A stretch of 64,000 bases of DNA, taken from positions 23,210,996 to 23,274,995 of the forward strand of contig NC_050467.1 of NCBI RefSeq assembly GCF_013373865.1, in the 5' to 3' direction. The notes beneath the pieces are model-generated. The model worked only from the letters and a program-made list of their open reading frames with translations. It did no database searches and had not been told where the DNA came from. The DNA is from Monomorium pharaonis. Taxonomy: Eukaryota > Arthropoda > Insecta > Hymenoptera > Formicidae. Position 1 is the stretch's first letter, and the number at the start of each line of letters is the position of its first letter. Positions 22,855-35,288 of this stretch are shown piece by piece. Position numbers and translations under genes: made by a program.

Positions 22855-25800
22855 ATGACCTCGAAGATTTACTGTGCAATTGTCTTCCTTTCATTATGCA
22901 AGACGAACACGTATTCTCTCGTCTCGCACATCTGCACCGCGAATACGCGGATTTCTACAGGTAATTGAACGATTTAAATATTGTCGGCAATTAAGTTTGG
23001 CAGTATAAGTTAATGCAAGGAAATGCAAAAAACAGTATATTAAATTTTTATTAACAATTATATGCTGTACACAAAATTAAAGTATTAAATAGAAATTGGA
23101 GAACATTATTTTGTATAAAAGTAGATTTTTGTATTTAAAGTTTCGAAAATTTCATGAAGTTTAAAAATTCTAGATTAGGGAAGATAGATCGTAAAAAGTA
23201 AATTTTCAAGCATGAGAAAAAATTGATATAAAATTTTTTAAACCAATATATTTATATCTATATCTTTTCTTATGTGTATATATCTATATAATTAAGAAAC
23301 GCGACCTAAAGTAAAACTTCTCACTTTCTCTGTGAGGGCAGATACGGATTATTCATCGATGTCTCCAGAGGAATCAATAACAATCTTTGAGGAGATGGAA
23401 AACCGACTGTCAAACCTGGAACGTAGATTGCGAGCAGTTGAACATCCCGGTAAAAATCTCACTGCATGTATAACACTTGCACATAAAGATACATTCATGT
23501 TTTTCAGTCTGGCAAATTAGTTTGAGAGAGGAAGACTGGGAGATCTGTGCCGAGGGACCCTGCAAATGTATACCGGAAATGAAATCGGTGTCCTGCTGGA
23601 GATACAATCTGTTGAATCTACCCCCGACACAATTGGTCCCTGCTGATGTGCTACGACTGTAAGCAATTTGAGAGATAATATTGTCACGTTTGTTTAACAG
23701 GTATCCAATAATGGATGTCTTTAAAAAAAAAATAATAGGAAGTATATTGTTATTGTAAATTTTAAATAATAGGATTACTACATATAATTTATAAATAAAA
23801 GTCAAATCTTGTATAATTTAAAAAATTTAAGTAAAATTCTTCACTCTTTATACACATTAAATAATTATTCTTTTCTTTTCATTGTAGTTTTGATAATAAT
23901 TTTTTATAGATTAATATTTAGTAATCATGACTTTTTTTATCAAAAGAATTCTTATTCTTAATAATTTTAGTACTTTGAGAATAGAAGTATAATTTACTTG
24001 ACGTGTCTCTTTTCAGAGATCTTGGGAGTAATCGGCTCAGCGCCCTACACAGAGATACATTTAGAAATATGACGCATTTGCACCATCTGTAAGTCATGTA
24101 AGATTGAGAACTGTATATAATGCATGCTCTAACAAAACTGTGAATTACAGAGACTTGAGCAGCAATCTAATCGAGCATTTGGCATCGGGCTTATTCCTAT
24201 CGTTGCACAGTATCGCAAATGTCAGATTAAGTAACAATCTCTTGAAGGAAATACAACGAAATCAGTTTTTTGGATTACGGAATCTTCGAATACTGTACGT
24301 CAGACACTTATTTGTAACAAGAAAGAAACATAACTTAAAGGCGTACTGATATTATAAATCTTCTGCGTTGCTTCAATTTTTAAAATATTTATATTTAACA
24401 CATTTTATTTAAGAAAAAAGAATTTACTAAATGTGCATTACTAAAATTTATTATATTAAATGCTTTAATTAAAAATTCAATGTTTCTTGTCTTCTTAGAA
24501 ACTTACTAAAAATTTAATTTTTGATTTCATTTAGCGATCTGTCATCAAATAAACTTCGTACTTTACCTGAAGATCTTTTTTTGAGTAACAGCCACTTGGC
24601 TTTATTGGATCTCTCTTTTAATCGCATCTCATTATTATCTTCCGGCACGTTTCATGGCCTCGGAAATCTTGATGAACTGTTGCTGGGTAGAAACCGACTA
24701 GCTAGATTACCCGTTTCAATTTTTCGGGACACCATTAATCTCAGACGCCTCGTACTTGAAGAAAATCGTTTGAAAGAGTTGCCTAACGGTCTACTTGAAG
24801 ATCTGACGTCTCTTAAAGAGTTGAATATACGGAATAATCGATTGACGGAGGTGTCCAAGGAATTGTTTGTGACCTTATCACAACTGGAAATTTTGGAATT
24901 ATCGAGCAATAAAATATCTCGTGTAAATATATTAATTTGCCGACATTTTATAACTTTATTTTTAAGTTTGTTTTTAAGAATTACAACGCTAATTTAAATA
25001 TATGATATAAAATATGTTATAAAAATATTTATAATATATTATTATGAGATACATTATACGCTTTTAGAGGAAATTATTTCTCTTGAGAATTCAAATTGCT
25101 TTCCTTTATGAATAATTTTAAATCTATCTGTGATATAGATTGACGCAAGAGCCTTTCATGATATGACAGCGCTTCGAGAACTTCGATTAGGACATAATCA
25201 TATAAAATACTTGCCACTTGGATTATTCAACAACTCTGTATCTTTAGAACGTCTTATTCTCTATGGCAATCGCATAGAAATTCTAGTAAGAGGTGTTTTT
25301 CGCGGCTTGTTCAATCTCACTTCTCTTTTTCTGCAATCCAATCGATTGAAGATACTGCAATCAGGAGTTTTCGAGGATATCCCGAACTTGCGGAAACTGT
25401 GAGTCAATACTTAGAATTTTTGACATTACTGTCTTTAAAATTAATATTATCAAAATAAATTTTTTCTGTATGTATTTTTACTTAATATTACTTACCTAAT
25501 ATATCACAAGTATCTTCAATTAAATACATACATAAAATTACAATTTGTATTATTTTTGTTTTATTACACACAATTACAATTTAAGAAACATATTTTTATT
25601 TTTTAAATAAAGAAATAATATTTTTCTCTATTGTACTGTATTATAATCTACAGGCAACTGGAGTCGAATGACCTCTCCTTTTTGCCAGCTGGTAGCATGG
25701 ATGCCATATCCACGATTCAGCAAATACGTATGGGTCAAAATCCTTGGCATTGCGATTGCCGTGCCTCTTATGTCGCTTCTTGGCTGCGCAAAAGATTTGC

Positions 25801-26080
25801 CATCTTCGCGAATCTGACCAATCCGTTGCAGATACAACGGGTTTTAATCATAACGGGCAATTGGAGTGTCTGGGAATTTGGGGCTGGTGCAACCTGCAGA
25901 GGTCCAGGTACACTCGGCGGTCAGCCGCTTCTGCGTTTAACCTTTCATGAACTTTGCGAGGGTCAATGGGCTTCTATGAAGGGTATCATACCACGATTAC
26001 CCCTTGATGTTATAACGCCGTCCGTCACATCGCAAACAGCTAGGAAAGACACAATTTTGGTACATATTACATTTGATTAA
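22855..26080 (+). CDS. Secreted leucine-rich-repeat protein with LRRNT and LRRCT caps
   Basis: Coding exons 22855-22960, 23342-23449, 23508-23658, 24017-24088, 24151-24294, 24535-24922, 25139-25398 and 25654-26080 join in frame to 551 residues. The start at 22855 gives a classic signal peptide (MTSKIYCAIVFLSLC); an in-frame ATG at 22825 would add ten residues. Residues ~53-71 look like a short coiled coil (FEEMENRLSNLERRLRAVE). A Cys cluster at 85-101 (CAEGPCKC) is the LRRNT. About 13 LRRs of 24 residues follow, such as DLSSNKLRTLPEDLF and LSFNRISLLSSGTF. The LRRCT begins NPWHCDCRASYVASWL. No membrane segment or GPI signal is evident, so the product is probably extracellular. Similar to acid-labile-subunit, chondroadherin or slit-type LRR proteins; the ligand cannot be told. 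An alternative donor at 26060 would shorten the tail by five residues. Confidence 0.87.
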
Positions 26081-26330
26081 ATAGAATACTTTGCCAGTCT
26101 TTATTTTTCAACTGTGAAATAGCCTACAATAATAAAAAGAAATTTACGTAACGTATAAAAAAATTAAATTTAGTGCAGTAATATGAAACAATTAGAAATT
26201 AAATATAATTTCTACGTTTTATTGAATTATTTTCTCTTATTTTTTGTTTATGCTATTACAGGTGTGAAAGACGTGAAGCTCAGACTTATGAATTCCCTGC
26301 GGAGAATGGAAAATATTGCATAATACGTTA

Positions 26331-26336
26331 AATAAA
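26331..26336 (+). terminator. Polyadenylation signal, LRR gene
   Basis: AATAAA about 250 bases after the LRR stop codon. It lies within a possible extra 3' exon whose acceptor would be TATTACAG just before 26262. Confidence 0.4.
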
Positions 26337-26673
26337 AATGTACTTTAAAATATTAACTTTGTAGGTTTTGTTTTAAATATTTGCCAATATTACATCAATA
26401 ATCTCGCGGACAGATAAATTGCAACTTGAAAATGATGATGAATACCTACAGAAATATGCCTGTACACTTTTATGATATAATTATGATATATTTATGATAT
26501 AGTTAATAAAACGTACATAATGTGTAACATACTGTAGTATCACACGATGAATATTTGTACCGCTGGGAGATATATGTACACACATTTCTAAGCAACAAAA
26601 AACAATTTATTCTTGCGTTTGAAATGGAAGGGATTCAATAAGCAAAGCGAGTTGTTTCAATATACTCTTCGTG

Positions 26674-29108
26674 ATGACCGCGTCAAGTACTAACGGTGTT
26701 GTCGAGTTCTTGGAGAACCTTTTAAAGATCCTCAAAGAGAAACAAGTGTTCGATCGATCTAGCGATCATTATGTCGTACAATTTCTTCATCCTAAAAATT
26801 TACAGGTAAATCATAATTTAATCTCTTATGTCAATAGTTATTTCCCGAGTGTATATATTTCTTGAATAAGCATGAATGTATTTATTTAATTTAGTCATAT
26901 GGAATTGATGCAGTCAATCATTCCGTAAATTATTGAGATGAAGAAATTGTTAAAATTGATATATTAAACAACATATAAGATAAAATTAATAATAATTCAA
27001 TTATTTCTATAGTTCGCCCAATATTTTTCGTTAACGTGATCTCGATACCTTGAAAGAAGATAATATCTTGACAATCATTGGACAGAATTTAAATGAGTTT
27101 AATACTGTTTTGATTGCGCTTAGAGAGTCATAATATTGAGACAGTTGTATAATTATATGCTGTTTTAGAATTAGAATAAGAAAATCCAATTCTTCACTTC
27201 CAATCTTTCCAATTCTTCACATGATCGAAAACAATTTCTCATCTAATGTTTCTTAGGCATAATTACGAAGACGTATTTACGCTAAGAGGTGATAAGGGCG
27301 TCATTAAAACTGATAGGTTATCCACATTCACGTTGTGGTGAAGGTATAATGACGCCGGGTGGCAGTGTATCTATCATGTACGTAATGGTGCTTGTTAAGA
27401 ATAAAACTTTAGAACAAGTCAAGAAAAAAGAAGTCTACGAAAATCTATCTTTAGTGTGTTGTATCAGTAATTGTGGTCATTACTCCGTTATGACAGCTGC
27501 CCATTGGTTGACTTTGGGTACCAAAAACGTTTACAAGGCATTATTATCATTCATCGATCATTTAATTCTTGAGTATTGTGGATAATTTAATTTATTTATT
27601 TAATGTTGATTTGATGTACTAACATATTAATAATATTACCGCAATCAAGAAGTGTAAGCATTAATAAGTATTCATTTAAAAAAGTTATATATTTAAGCCT
27701 TTTCACAATTTGAATTCAAAATGTAAAGGAATTGGATTATTTTTGTATCTATTGTGTCAATTATGTATATACAACTACTAGATTTTTAATCATTATTAGA
27801 TTGTTACATATTAATACATTAGACAGTATAAAGTTAATTTTTTGAGAGTTAGAGTCTTGCAGAAAGTTTATGTCTTCAATTGTAGCAAACATTTGATCAA
27901 ATAATATATGTAGACGACGGATCTGCATAGCATTTATATTGAATTTGCTTATTAAACATTAAAAAAAGATCTTGGTTTTAAATTAAATTAAATTAGCTCT
28001 TAAATTGTGTATCTTTTTCTGTTATAGGTAAAAAACGGATAAATTTGGTCGCATGAACGTGAATGACCTGAGGAAAGCGATAAAGAAAGCGATAAGTCAA
28101 GGGAAAATTCCGTTCTTCGTGAATGCTACTGCCGGCACAACGTTCCGAGCGATAGATCCGTTGTGGAAAATCGCCAAAATCTGTTTTATGAAATCGATAT
28201 GGCTACACATAGACGTTTGTATATCGTATAAGAATTGTTAGTTTTAAAGAACCAATCTGAGTAGATCGTTATCTACAGTGTAGTATCAGTGTTCTTTGAT
28301 TCTGACCAAATGTAAGATCCTCATCAGGAACCATTTTCTCTTGTCGGATGCAAACAGCATTGGATTTGAACAGCATCGTTGGTTTTATGAAACCTATTTG
28401 AACACTAATGTTAAAAATGTAGTAGGAAAGTAATTACAATTTACGATTTTTATGATATACAAAACGTCAATTTTATTTACAACAATTTAAGACTATTTAT
28501 ACAAAAATAAAAAGTCATCTAAAAGATGTGATTTTTAAAGAGGATACTTGAGGAATTCAGATTTCCTTTAGTTTTCATAACGTTGATAAAAGAAACGATT
28601 ATTTTTGTTTTAATGTTTAATAATACACTTCAAGGGGGGTTAACGCAATGAAATTTTGATTAATGTGGAAAGCTTGCGGCACCAGTGGTTTAGGGCAATT
28701 AGTGGATCAAGCCATGTAAAATGCGTAAAATACTTCTTAAAACAGATTAAGAAAACCGTTGATTTCCAATCGTAGCTAAAGCATTACGATAATACTATAG
28801 TTTGCTTTTAATACGCAGTCTCACATTGTCGTAAAATTTATGATTTACATAACAAATCCTCTTAAATACATACCTCCGGGTATGCGTAATCAGGAAAAAA
28901 GTTTCTTCCAGCTTGGTGGAAGAAACTGTACGCTGTGACAGTCGAGATAAAGAAACGATTTGATTATCTCATGATCACTTATGCGTCGTTACCACAGTTG
29001 AATCCTGGTAATTTCTTTCGCATGGCCGTGAAGTGTCACGCACTACCCACGGAATCGTCTATGAATTACATTCTTAGTCAAATAGAAAAAGCCGGAGCTG
29101 ACTTATAG
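26674..29108 (+). pseudogene. Decayed copy of the downstream PLP decarboxylase gene
   Basis: A degenerate tandem paralogue of the gene at 30588-35288. Exon 1 (26674-26805) is intact, 132 bases long as in the working copy, and uses the same donor. Exon 2 is not recognisable. Exon 3 (about 27257-27540) has small deletions and stop codons at its start, then continues as SIMYVMVLVKNKTLEQV and ending NVYK. Exon 4 (about 28028-28216) opens with a one-base insertion and a stop, then reads FFVNATAGTTFRAIDPLWKI. Of exon 6 only the part after the PLP-lysine motif survives (near 28286); the lysine itself is gone. Exon 7 (about 28650-28775) has TGG changed to TGA and a later TAA. Exon 8 (about 28868-29108) still ends with the family-like tail EKAGADL and a stop. 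Because introns are kept, it arose by DNA duplication, not retroposition. Confidence 0.88.
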
Positions 29109-30587
29109 ATGAAACGTTCACATTTTTTTTTTTTTTTCATTAATGAGTTTAACATACAACGCTGGCGATTCTTATCGAGAACTAATCTACAAAGCGAAAT
29201 GTATCACAAAGAAAATATTTAAAGATTATTTATTGCGTAACATTGTCAAGATATCTTAAGAATATTTATGAGGTATTTCCAAGATACTAAAGTCATGATA
29301 ATTTCATTTCAGATTTGTGATATCTTGTATTCAATTTTATCTTTAATTCTTATATTTAAGATAGTCTAAAATTTATTTTTAAGATATGTTGTATAAATTA
29401 TCTTATTAGTTACGAAATATATCTCAAGATAAACATGAGTTTCCTTTTACAAATAAAACGTGATATAAATTAATAACGTCCTACAGATATTCTGTAAATA
29501 TCTAGTAATAAGATATCTTAAAATTAACTTAAAATTATAGGCATAAAGATGTCTAATTATATTTTGTTGCGTGGATTGTTTATGAGCTTAATAATGTTTC
29601 TTATTTATGAATAAAATAAACAAAAATTTGCTAAAAATCTTAAAACTTAATGTACAAATTAAAAATGCAATATTAAATAATATCTGTAGAGAATTAGATA
29701 TGATTATTTTTATTAATAATAATAATAACAATAACACGCACGTAAGCCGTAAAAGATTTCTTTTGACTTTATTGTTGATTATGGTTTGTTTTCTTTACGT
29801 TATCATAAGAAAGAGATATGTCCATTTCTTTATAATTGCGCATTATGTCCGTGATAATTCAACTTACAGTACTTATAATCATAACGTAAAATGTGACAAA
29901 AAAAGAAGAAAATGTTTAATAAAACCATAATTCTGAAACATTCAATTGTAAACATTCTTTACTTTACATATTTTTCTTGTCATTTTTAAATGAATTATAT
30001 TCATATATTTTTAATTTGCATATAGAACCATACTGTACTTAATACCATTCTTAAATAGAATTCATTATATTATTAAAAAAATAAAAGAAAATAACATATT
30101 GGCCATGTTTCTTTTTTTAAGAATAAAACAAATCTTTTTTCATGATTTTTTGATAAATTTAATATAAGACATGCGATTTAATTGAATAAAATCACAATTA
30201 AAAATTGCAAATAGTAGAATTATTAGGTATGGACATATAAATAATATTATAATTAATATGTTTGTAAGCTATTCTAATTGCATTTAAACTATTTTAAATA
30301 TCTAAAGTACTGATATCTAAGTATGTCATAGAGTAATTCCACTGTTGCATTTTTATGCGATTTGCGGAAAGGCAAAGTGCAAGCGTAATTCGAGCGCAAC
30401 AGAGATGAACTAATTGGCCCGCGAGAACTTTGCAGCCGCACGATGGAATCACCAAGATTCACGTATGTACAACGTGTTTTCAATGACTGCGACAAAGAGC
30501 GATTCGCTAGTGGTAAGTCGAAATGGAAGGGAGCCCAACAAACGGGCCGATGGATTTGTCGGCTGGTCGGTCAGTGTATTCTTCGCA
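29109..30587. other. Spacer between pseudogene and working decarboxylase gene
   Basis: AT-rich with no supported gene; the open frame at 29607-29930 is low-complexity and unsupported. It starts with a T run at 29124-29139. The stretch 29240-29530 is dense in AAGATA/TATCTT motifs. The last ~170 bases are the promoter and 5' UTR of the working gene, and share the block AAATGGAAGGGA with the flank of the pseudogene. Confidence 0.5.
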
Positions 30588-33500
30588 ATGGCTGGATCAA
30601 GTACCAACGGCGTCATCGATCTGTTGGAGAAGCTCCTGAAGATTCTTAAAGAAGAACATGTTTTCGATCGATCTGATGACCAACCTGTCGTCCAATTCCG
30701 TTATCCTGCATATTTACAGGTAAATAATACCACTTTGATTTTTTTGTGCCATACAGCTGTCAAAAGTCTCAAATTTATTAATCGTATTGTACGAACTGTC
30801 TTTTTTAAAACTATTTTACGTTTTTATTTTGATCTCAATTTTGTATTACATTTCCAATATTGTCTGCGTTTTACATTTTTGTATTATATTTCTATAACTT
30901 TTTCCTTGCAATTATAAATAAGGATTAATAATTTGTTTATATTTAAAAAATCGAAAAAATATGAATTGGAGATTTATGCCACATAATTTACTTTAAACGG
31001 AATAGATGCGTCCTAAGTAAATAATTAAAAAATTATAAAAATTGATATTTAACCAAATACATATAAGTTAATAATGACAATCAAATATTTAAATTTATTG
31101 CTCAATATCTTTTGATAAAACTGTTTTATTAACATTAAATAAAATTCAACGTGTGTTGAATGAGCTTGATAATATTTTTGTTGCTCTACGAGTAACATAG
31201 AAACTGTACTGATGTATATTAGTTTAAAAAAGAAAATTTAATTAATCATCTTTTTAACTGCTAAAGTTTATTTTGAAAACATTTCTCTTTTAAACACTCT
31301 TCTTTTAGATTTACATTTCTTCCTCCGTTCTTGAATGAAGTGTTATCTTGTTTAAAGATTGTTCTTAAGTACTTCTCAGAGCAAGATTAATATGTCAAGA
31401 TTAAAACACATAACAGAAACACATAATATATTTAAAAAATTACACTTCTTTACGATGGTAATTATTACATATATAATAAAATATAATAAATACGTTTGTT
31501 TAACTTGAATGCTTCATATACGAAGTAGCGCACGTAGGCGGTAATGAATTCTGAGAAAATATTCCGTGGTGCATGCAATGGAATACTTGCTTGGAATATT
31601 TACTAATATAATACGCAGAAGTTTGCGATATAGGTATGGGGTCAATGATTGCAACGTTAACGCGTAATCAGAATGTTCACCAGACAAATTGTCACTTTCT
31701 TCAAAGAACTTTGACATGTCGCGATAACGTTTCATTTTTTCAGGAAGTCCCCTTATAGATCGGAGTATAATATAATGTGGAATACTTTGAAATTAATATT
31801 TCTAAATTAATAAGTTTACAAATTCAGGTTTTAATTATTCCATAAGTAAAATATTTTTTTAACCGTACTGTTACGGTTAAAAAAATTACGAAGGTTCTAA
31901 TGTAACTATTTAACAGAAACATTAAATTATGTGATTGTTTACTGCAGTCTGATGCGAAGAACATCTGTGGACAAAGAAATTATGATGAGGTTCTAAAGTC
32001 CATTAAAGCTTATTTTAAACAATCTTTGATTTATGTTAATTTCAGAAAATAGAATTTTATTTATAATTCGAATAAATTCGTGTATTTTGATATATTTTTA
32101 ATATAGTATATTTTACTATATTTACAAACACACACATACATTTGTTCTAATTTTTTACATTTTTTTTGTATAATATTAAGTCGAACTTCAAACCTATAGA
32201 CTCTATAGAGTAAACAAGCGCGGACAAACATGAATTGTAAATTATAATTTGTCTAAGGCTTAGCAGTATTAATTTTAGAAAATAATTACTTCTTTATTCA
32301 ATGTTTATAATAATCTGTCTTTTTCATGTTATTTTTATATAGAAAAACCTAAATCTGTCTTTGGACGACAATCCAGCGAGTGGCATGGAAATAGAAACAG
32401 CGATACGGCAGACTATACAATATTCCGTGAAAACGTTCAGTCCGCATTTTCATAATCAACTCTTTGCTGGAGTCGACGAGTATGGATTAATTGGTTCCTG
32501 GTTGACAGACGTATTGAACACCAGCCAGTAAGAGTAGTTTCTAAAATTTAAAATATTGGACGATATATTCTCCGTGCTTGCGAGATGCAACGCTATTTGC
32601 CTCTCACGATGAGTAAATCAAAAGCTATTTCGTTATCGTCTCGTGAACACCAGACAATACTGCTAACCCGGTTTATATGCCATGCTTTATGACCTACAAC
32701 ATAATTCCATTAATGATATATTGGAATCCTTATCAACGTCAGGAAAGTTTCGTTAGAAAGAAATAAAACGTTAGATAAATCGTTCTCTTTTCTGATAATG
32801 ACTTCAAGAAGGTTTTTCAGTTATAAATAATGCTATGCGTATTTAGTTAAATTAAATTACAAGTAGCTAATTGCTATTCCGATAGGCACATTGTGCAAGT
32901 GTTGCACAATAATGGCATCATTAATTAACGAAAATTTTACAATAATTGCGTTAAGATAGCAATAGTCTTGTCAAAATGTAAAATTTCTAAATATTTGTTA
33001 AATTAGACAAATAGTTTGAGATATTAATATTTACAATTATACAATTATTTTAAAAACTGTTTGATTTTTTATTGAAAAATGCTAATGTATAATATTTTAT
33101 TTGCAATATTTCTACATTATTTTATACATATAATACAGTTAAAATTTTGTTTAAATATTAAATATTCTCAAATTTATTTTTCTAATATAATTACCATGAT
33201 TAAAATGATTAGCCATGGTCATAATTGCAGATTATAATTCTGCAAGATTTATCATATAATTGAATTTAAATGTAAACTTTGTCCTATCGGAATAACTACG
33301 ATTATAGATGTTTTTTGTTAGATATACCTACGAGGTCGCTCCCGTATTTACTCTGATAGAACGAGAAGTGATACAAAAGTCACTGGAGCTGTTTGGCTAT
33401 CCGTTAATGCCAGATGGCGACGGTATGATGTGTCCAGGTGGTAGCATATCGAATATGTACGGGATGTTGTTGGCCAGGCACAAGAAGTTACCACACGTTA

Positions 33501-35288
33501 AGAAATCGGGGCTCTGTTCGTTGCAAACACCTCTAGCGTGTTTTACTAGCGAAGACAGTCATTATTCAATTTTGAAAGCTGCAAATTGGTTGGGCTTTGG
33601 CATTGATCAAGTTTATAAGGTATGGAAACGCAGAGTTGATTCACTCAAATTAGAATTTGTAACAGTAATTACTACTGCATTTTTTTATAAACAAATTTTA
33701 TACTATTATGAAACTATTGATCAAATAATGTTAACTTAGAGAATACAAGAATTTCGTCTTAATCGCATGAGAGCACATCTTTCATGTCACAGGTGAAAAC
33801 GGATGAGTTTGGTCGCATGAAAGTGAGTGACCTGAAGAGACTTCTAATACAGGCAAAAAGTGACGGAAAACTACCATTCTTTGTGAACGCCACCGCCGGA
33901 AGCACAGTGGTCGGTGCCTTTGATCCATTACCGGAAATCGCTGCGATATGTCGGGATCAGTCGCTCTGGCTGCACGTAGACGTTCGTATAAGTATAAAAG
34001 CAGATTAGTTCGAGGAACCAACGTAATCTAAATAGAGATCCGTTGCAGGCTTGTCTCGGTGGAACCCTAATGTTGTCGGAAAAGTATCGGTACAGGCTAC
34101 GGGGCATCGAATTGTACGTAACTATTTATTGCAACAGTGTGTCGTCGCAAGAGGAAAGATGACTCTCATAAAATTTAAGACCGCCTGGTCCGCAAATCAT
34201 TGCATCTTAAGTAATTGTCGGCTGCATATTTATGTCGAGACGATCGAATTCTGTTAGAATACTAAGACAAAACGTTAAAGTTTGTGAGTCTGAAAGAATA
34301 GAGAAATGAATTCTTTCCTCTCTGCGACGTTAAGAACACCGAAAACTCGAATTCCTGACGATGGTTTTTTTGACCGATTCTCTTTGCTTCATGGCCGGTT
34401 CAGATCGGACTCCGTATCCTGGAATCCACATAAAATGCTCGGCGTGCCGTTGCAGTGTTCTTTGTTTCTGGTTAAGGGTAAAAACGTGCTGCATGAGGCG
34501 AATTGCGCTCAGGCCAAATACCTTTTCCAACAAGACAAATTTTACGACGTCAGCTGGGACACGGGTGACAAAAGCGTGCAATGCGGCAGAAAGGTAATGG
34601 AGATCTTCATAGTTTTTATAAAACACACATCTTTACATGATATCGCATTGTGTTTCTTTTACATTAATTATAATGTCTTATAAATTATAAAACAATTAGT
34701 TTAAGAAATCTATAGAAAAGTCAAATACAATAGACATTCTAATGTCTTTACAATCTTTATCGAAAAGTTGTCATTAATTCTCGTTTTAATGTTTGAAATA
34801 CCTCTCAAGATCGACTCAATGAAATTTTGGTTAATGTGGAAAGCCCGCGGCAAAATCGGTCTTACGCGATCAGTGGAACAAGCAATGTCCTGCGCGGAAT
34901 ATTTTCTGAAACGAATTAAGGAGACCACTGGTTTCCGGTTGGTGCAATCTCACTATCAGTGTAGCAACATATGCTTTTGGTAAGGAATCCTCACCAATTA
35001 TCGCGTAATATTATAGTCGTAACGGCGATGGATCTTTTCAGGTATGTACCGCCGACAATGCGCAATGAGAAAGAAACTCCAACTTGGTGGAAGAAATTGT
35101 ACGAGGTCACAACGCAGATAAAAAAACGCATGATTCTGGACGGATCTCTCATGATTAGTTACACGCCGTTACCGCAGAAGGGGCTTGGCAATTTCTTTCG
35201 TATGGTCGTAACCTGCCAACCGCCACCCACGAAATTATCCATGGATTATGCTATCAATCAGATAGAAAAATCCGCGGCCGATTTGTAG
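30588..35288 (+). CDS. Csad: PLP-dependent group II decarboxylase, cysteine sulfinate/aspartate type
   Basis: Cytosolic enzyme that removes a carboxyl group from an acidic amino acid: cysteine sulfinate to hypotaurine, or aspartate to beta-alanine (used in cuticle tanning). Eight coding exons: 30588-30719, 32343-32527, 33322-33619, 33793-33981, 34049-34113, 34404-34593, 34810-34979 and 35042-35288. They join in frame to 491 residues, the usual length. Motifs in order: YEVAPVFTLIE, CPGGSISNMYGM, FFVNATAGSTVVGAFDP, WLHVDACLGG, and SVSWNPHKMLGVPLQCS with the PLP-binding Lys at residue 300, then WWKKLYEVT near the end. The ATG at 30588 is chosen because the pseudogene copy starts at the same point (TNGVV versus TNGVI); the frame is open further upstream. 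Exon 4 uses an odd donor, GAC|GTTCGT. CSAD, aspartate decarboxylase (Drosophila black) and GAD are close relatives; CSAD/ADC fits best, but the substrate is not settled by sequence. Confidence 0.88.

Noticed and set aside
29607..29930. 107-residue plus-strand open frame
   Set aside because: Asn/Ile/Lys-rich, with an AAT run; typical of AT-rich spacer, with no splice or domain support.
31514..31735. 73-residue minus-strand open frame inside a decarboxylase intron, slightly reminiscent of a chemoreceptor end
   Set aside because: Too short, with no recognisable receptor motif and no adjoining exons.
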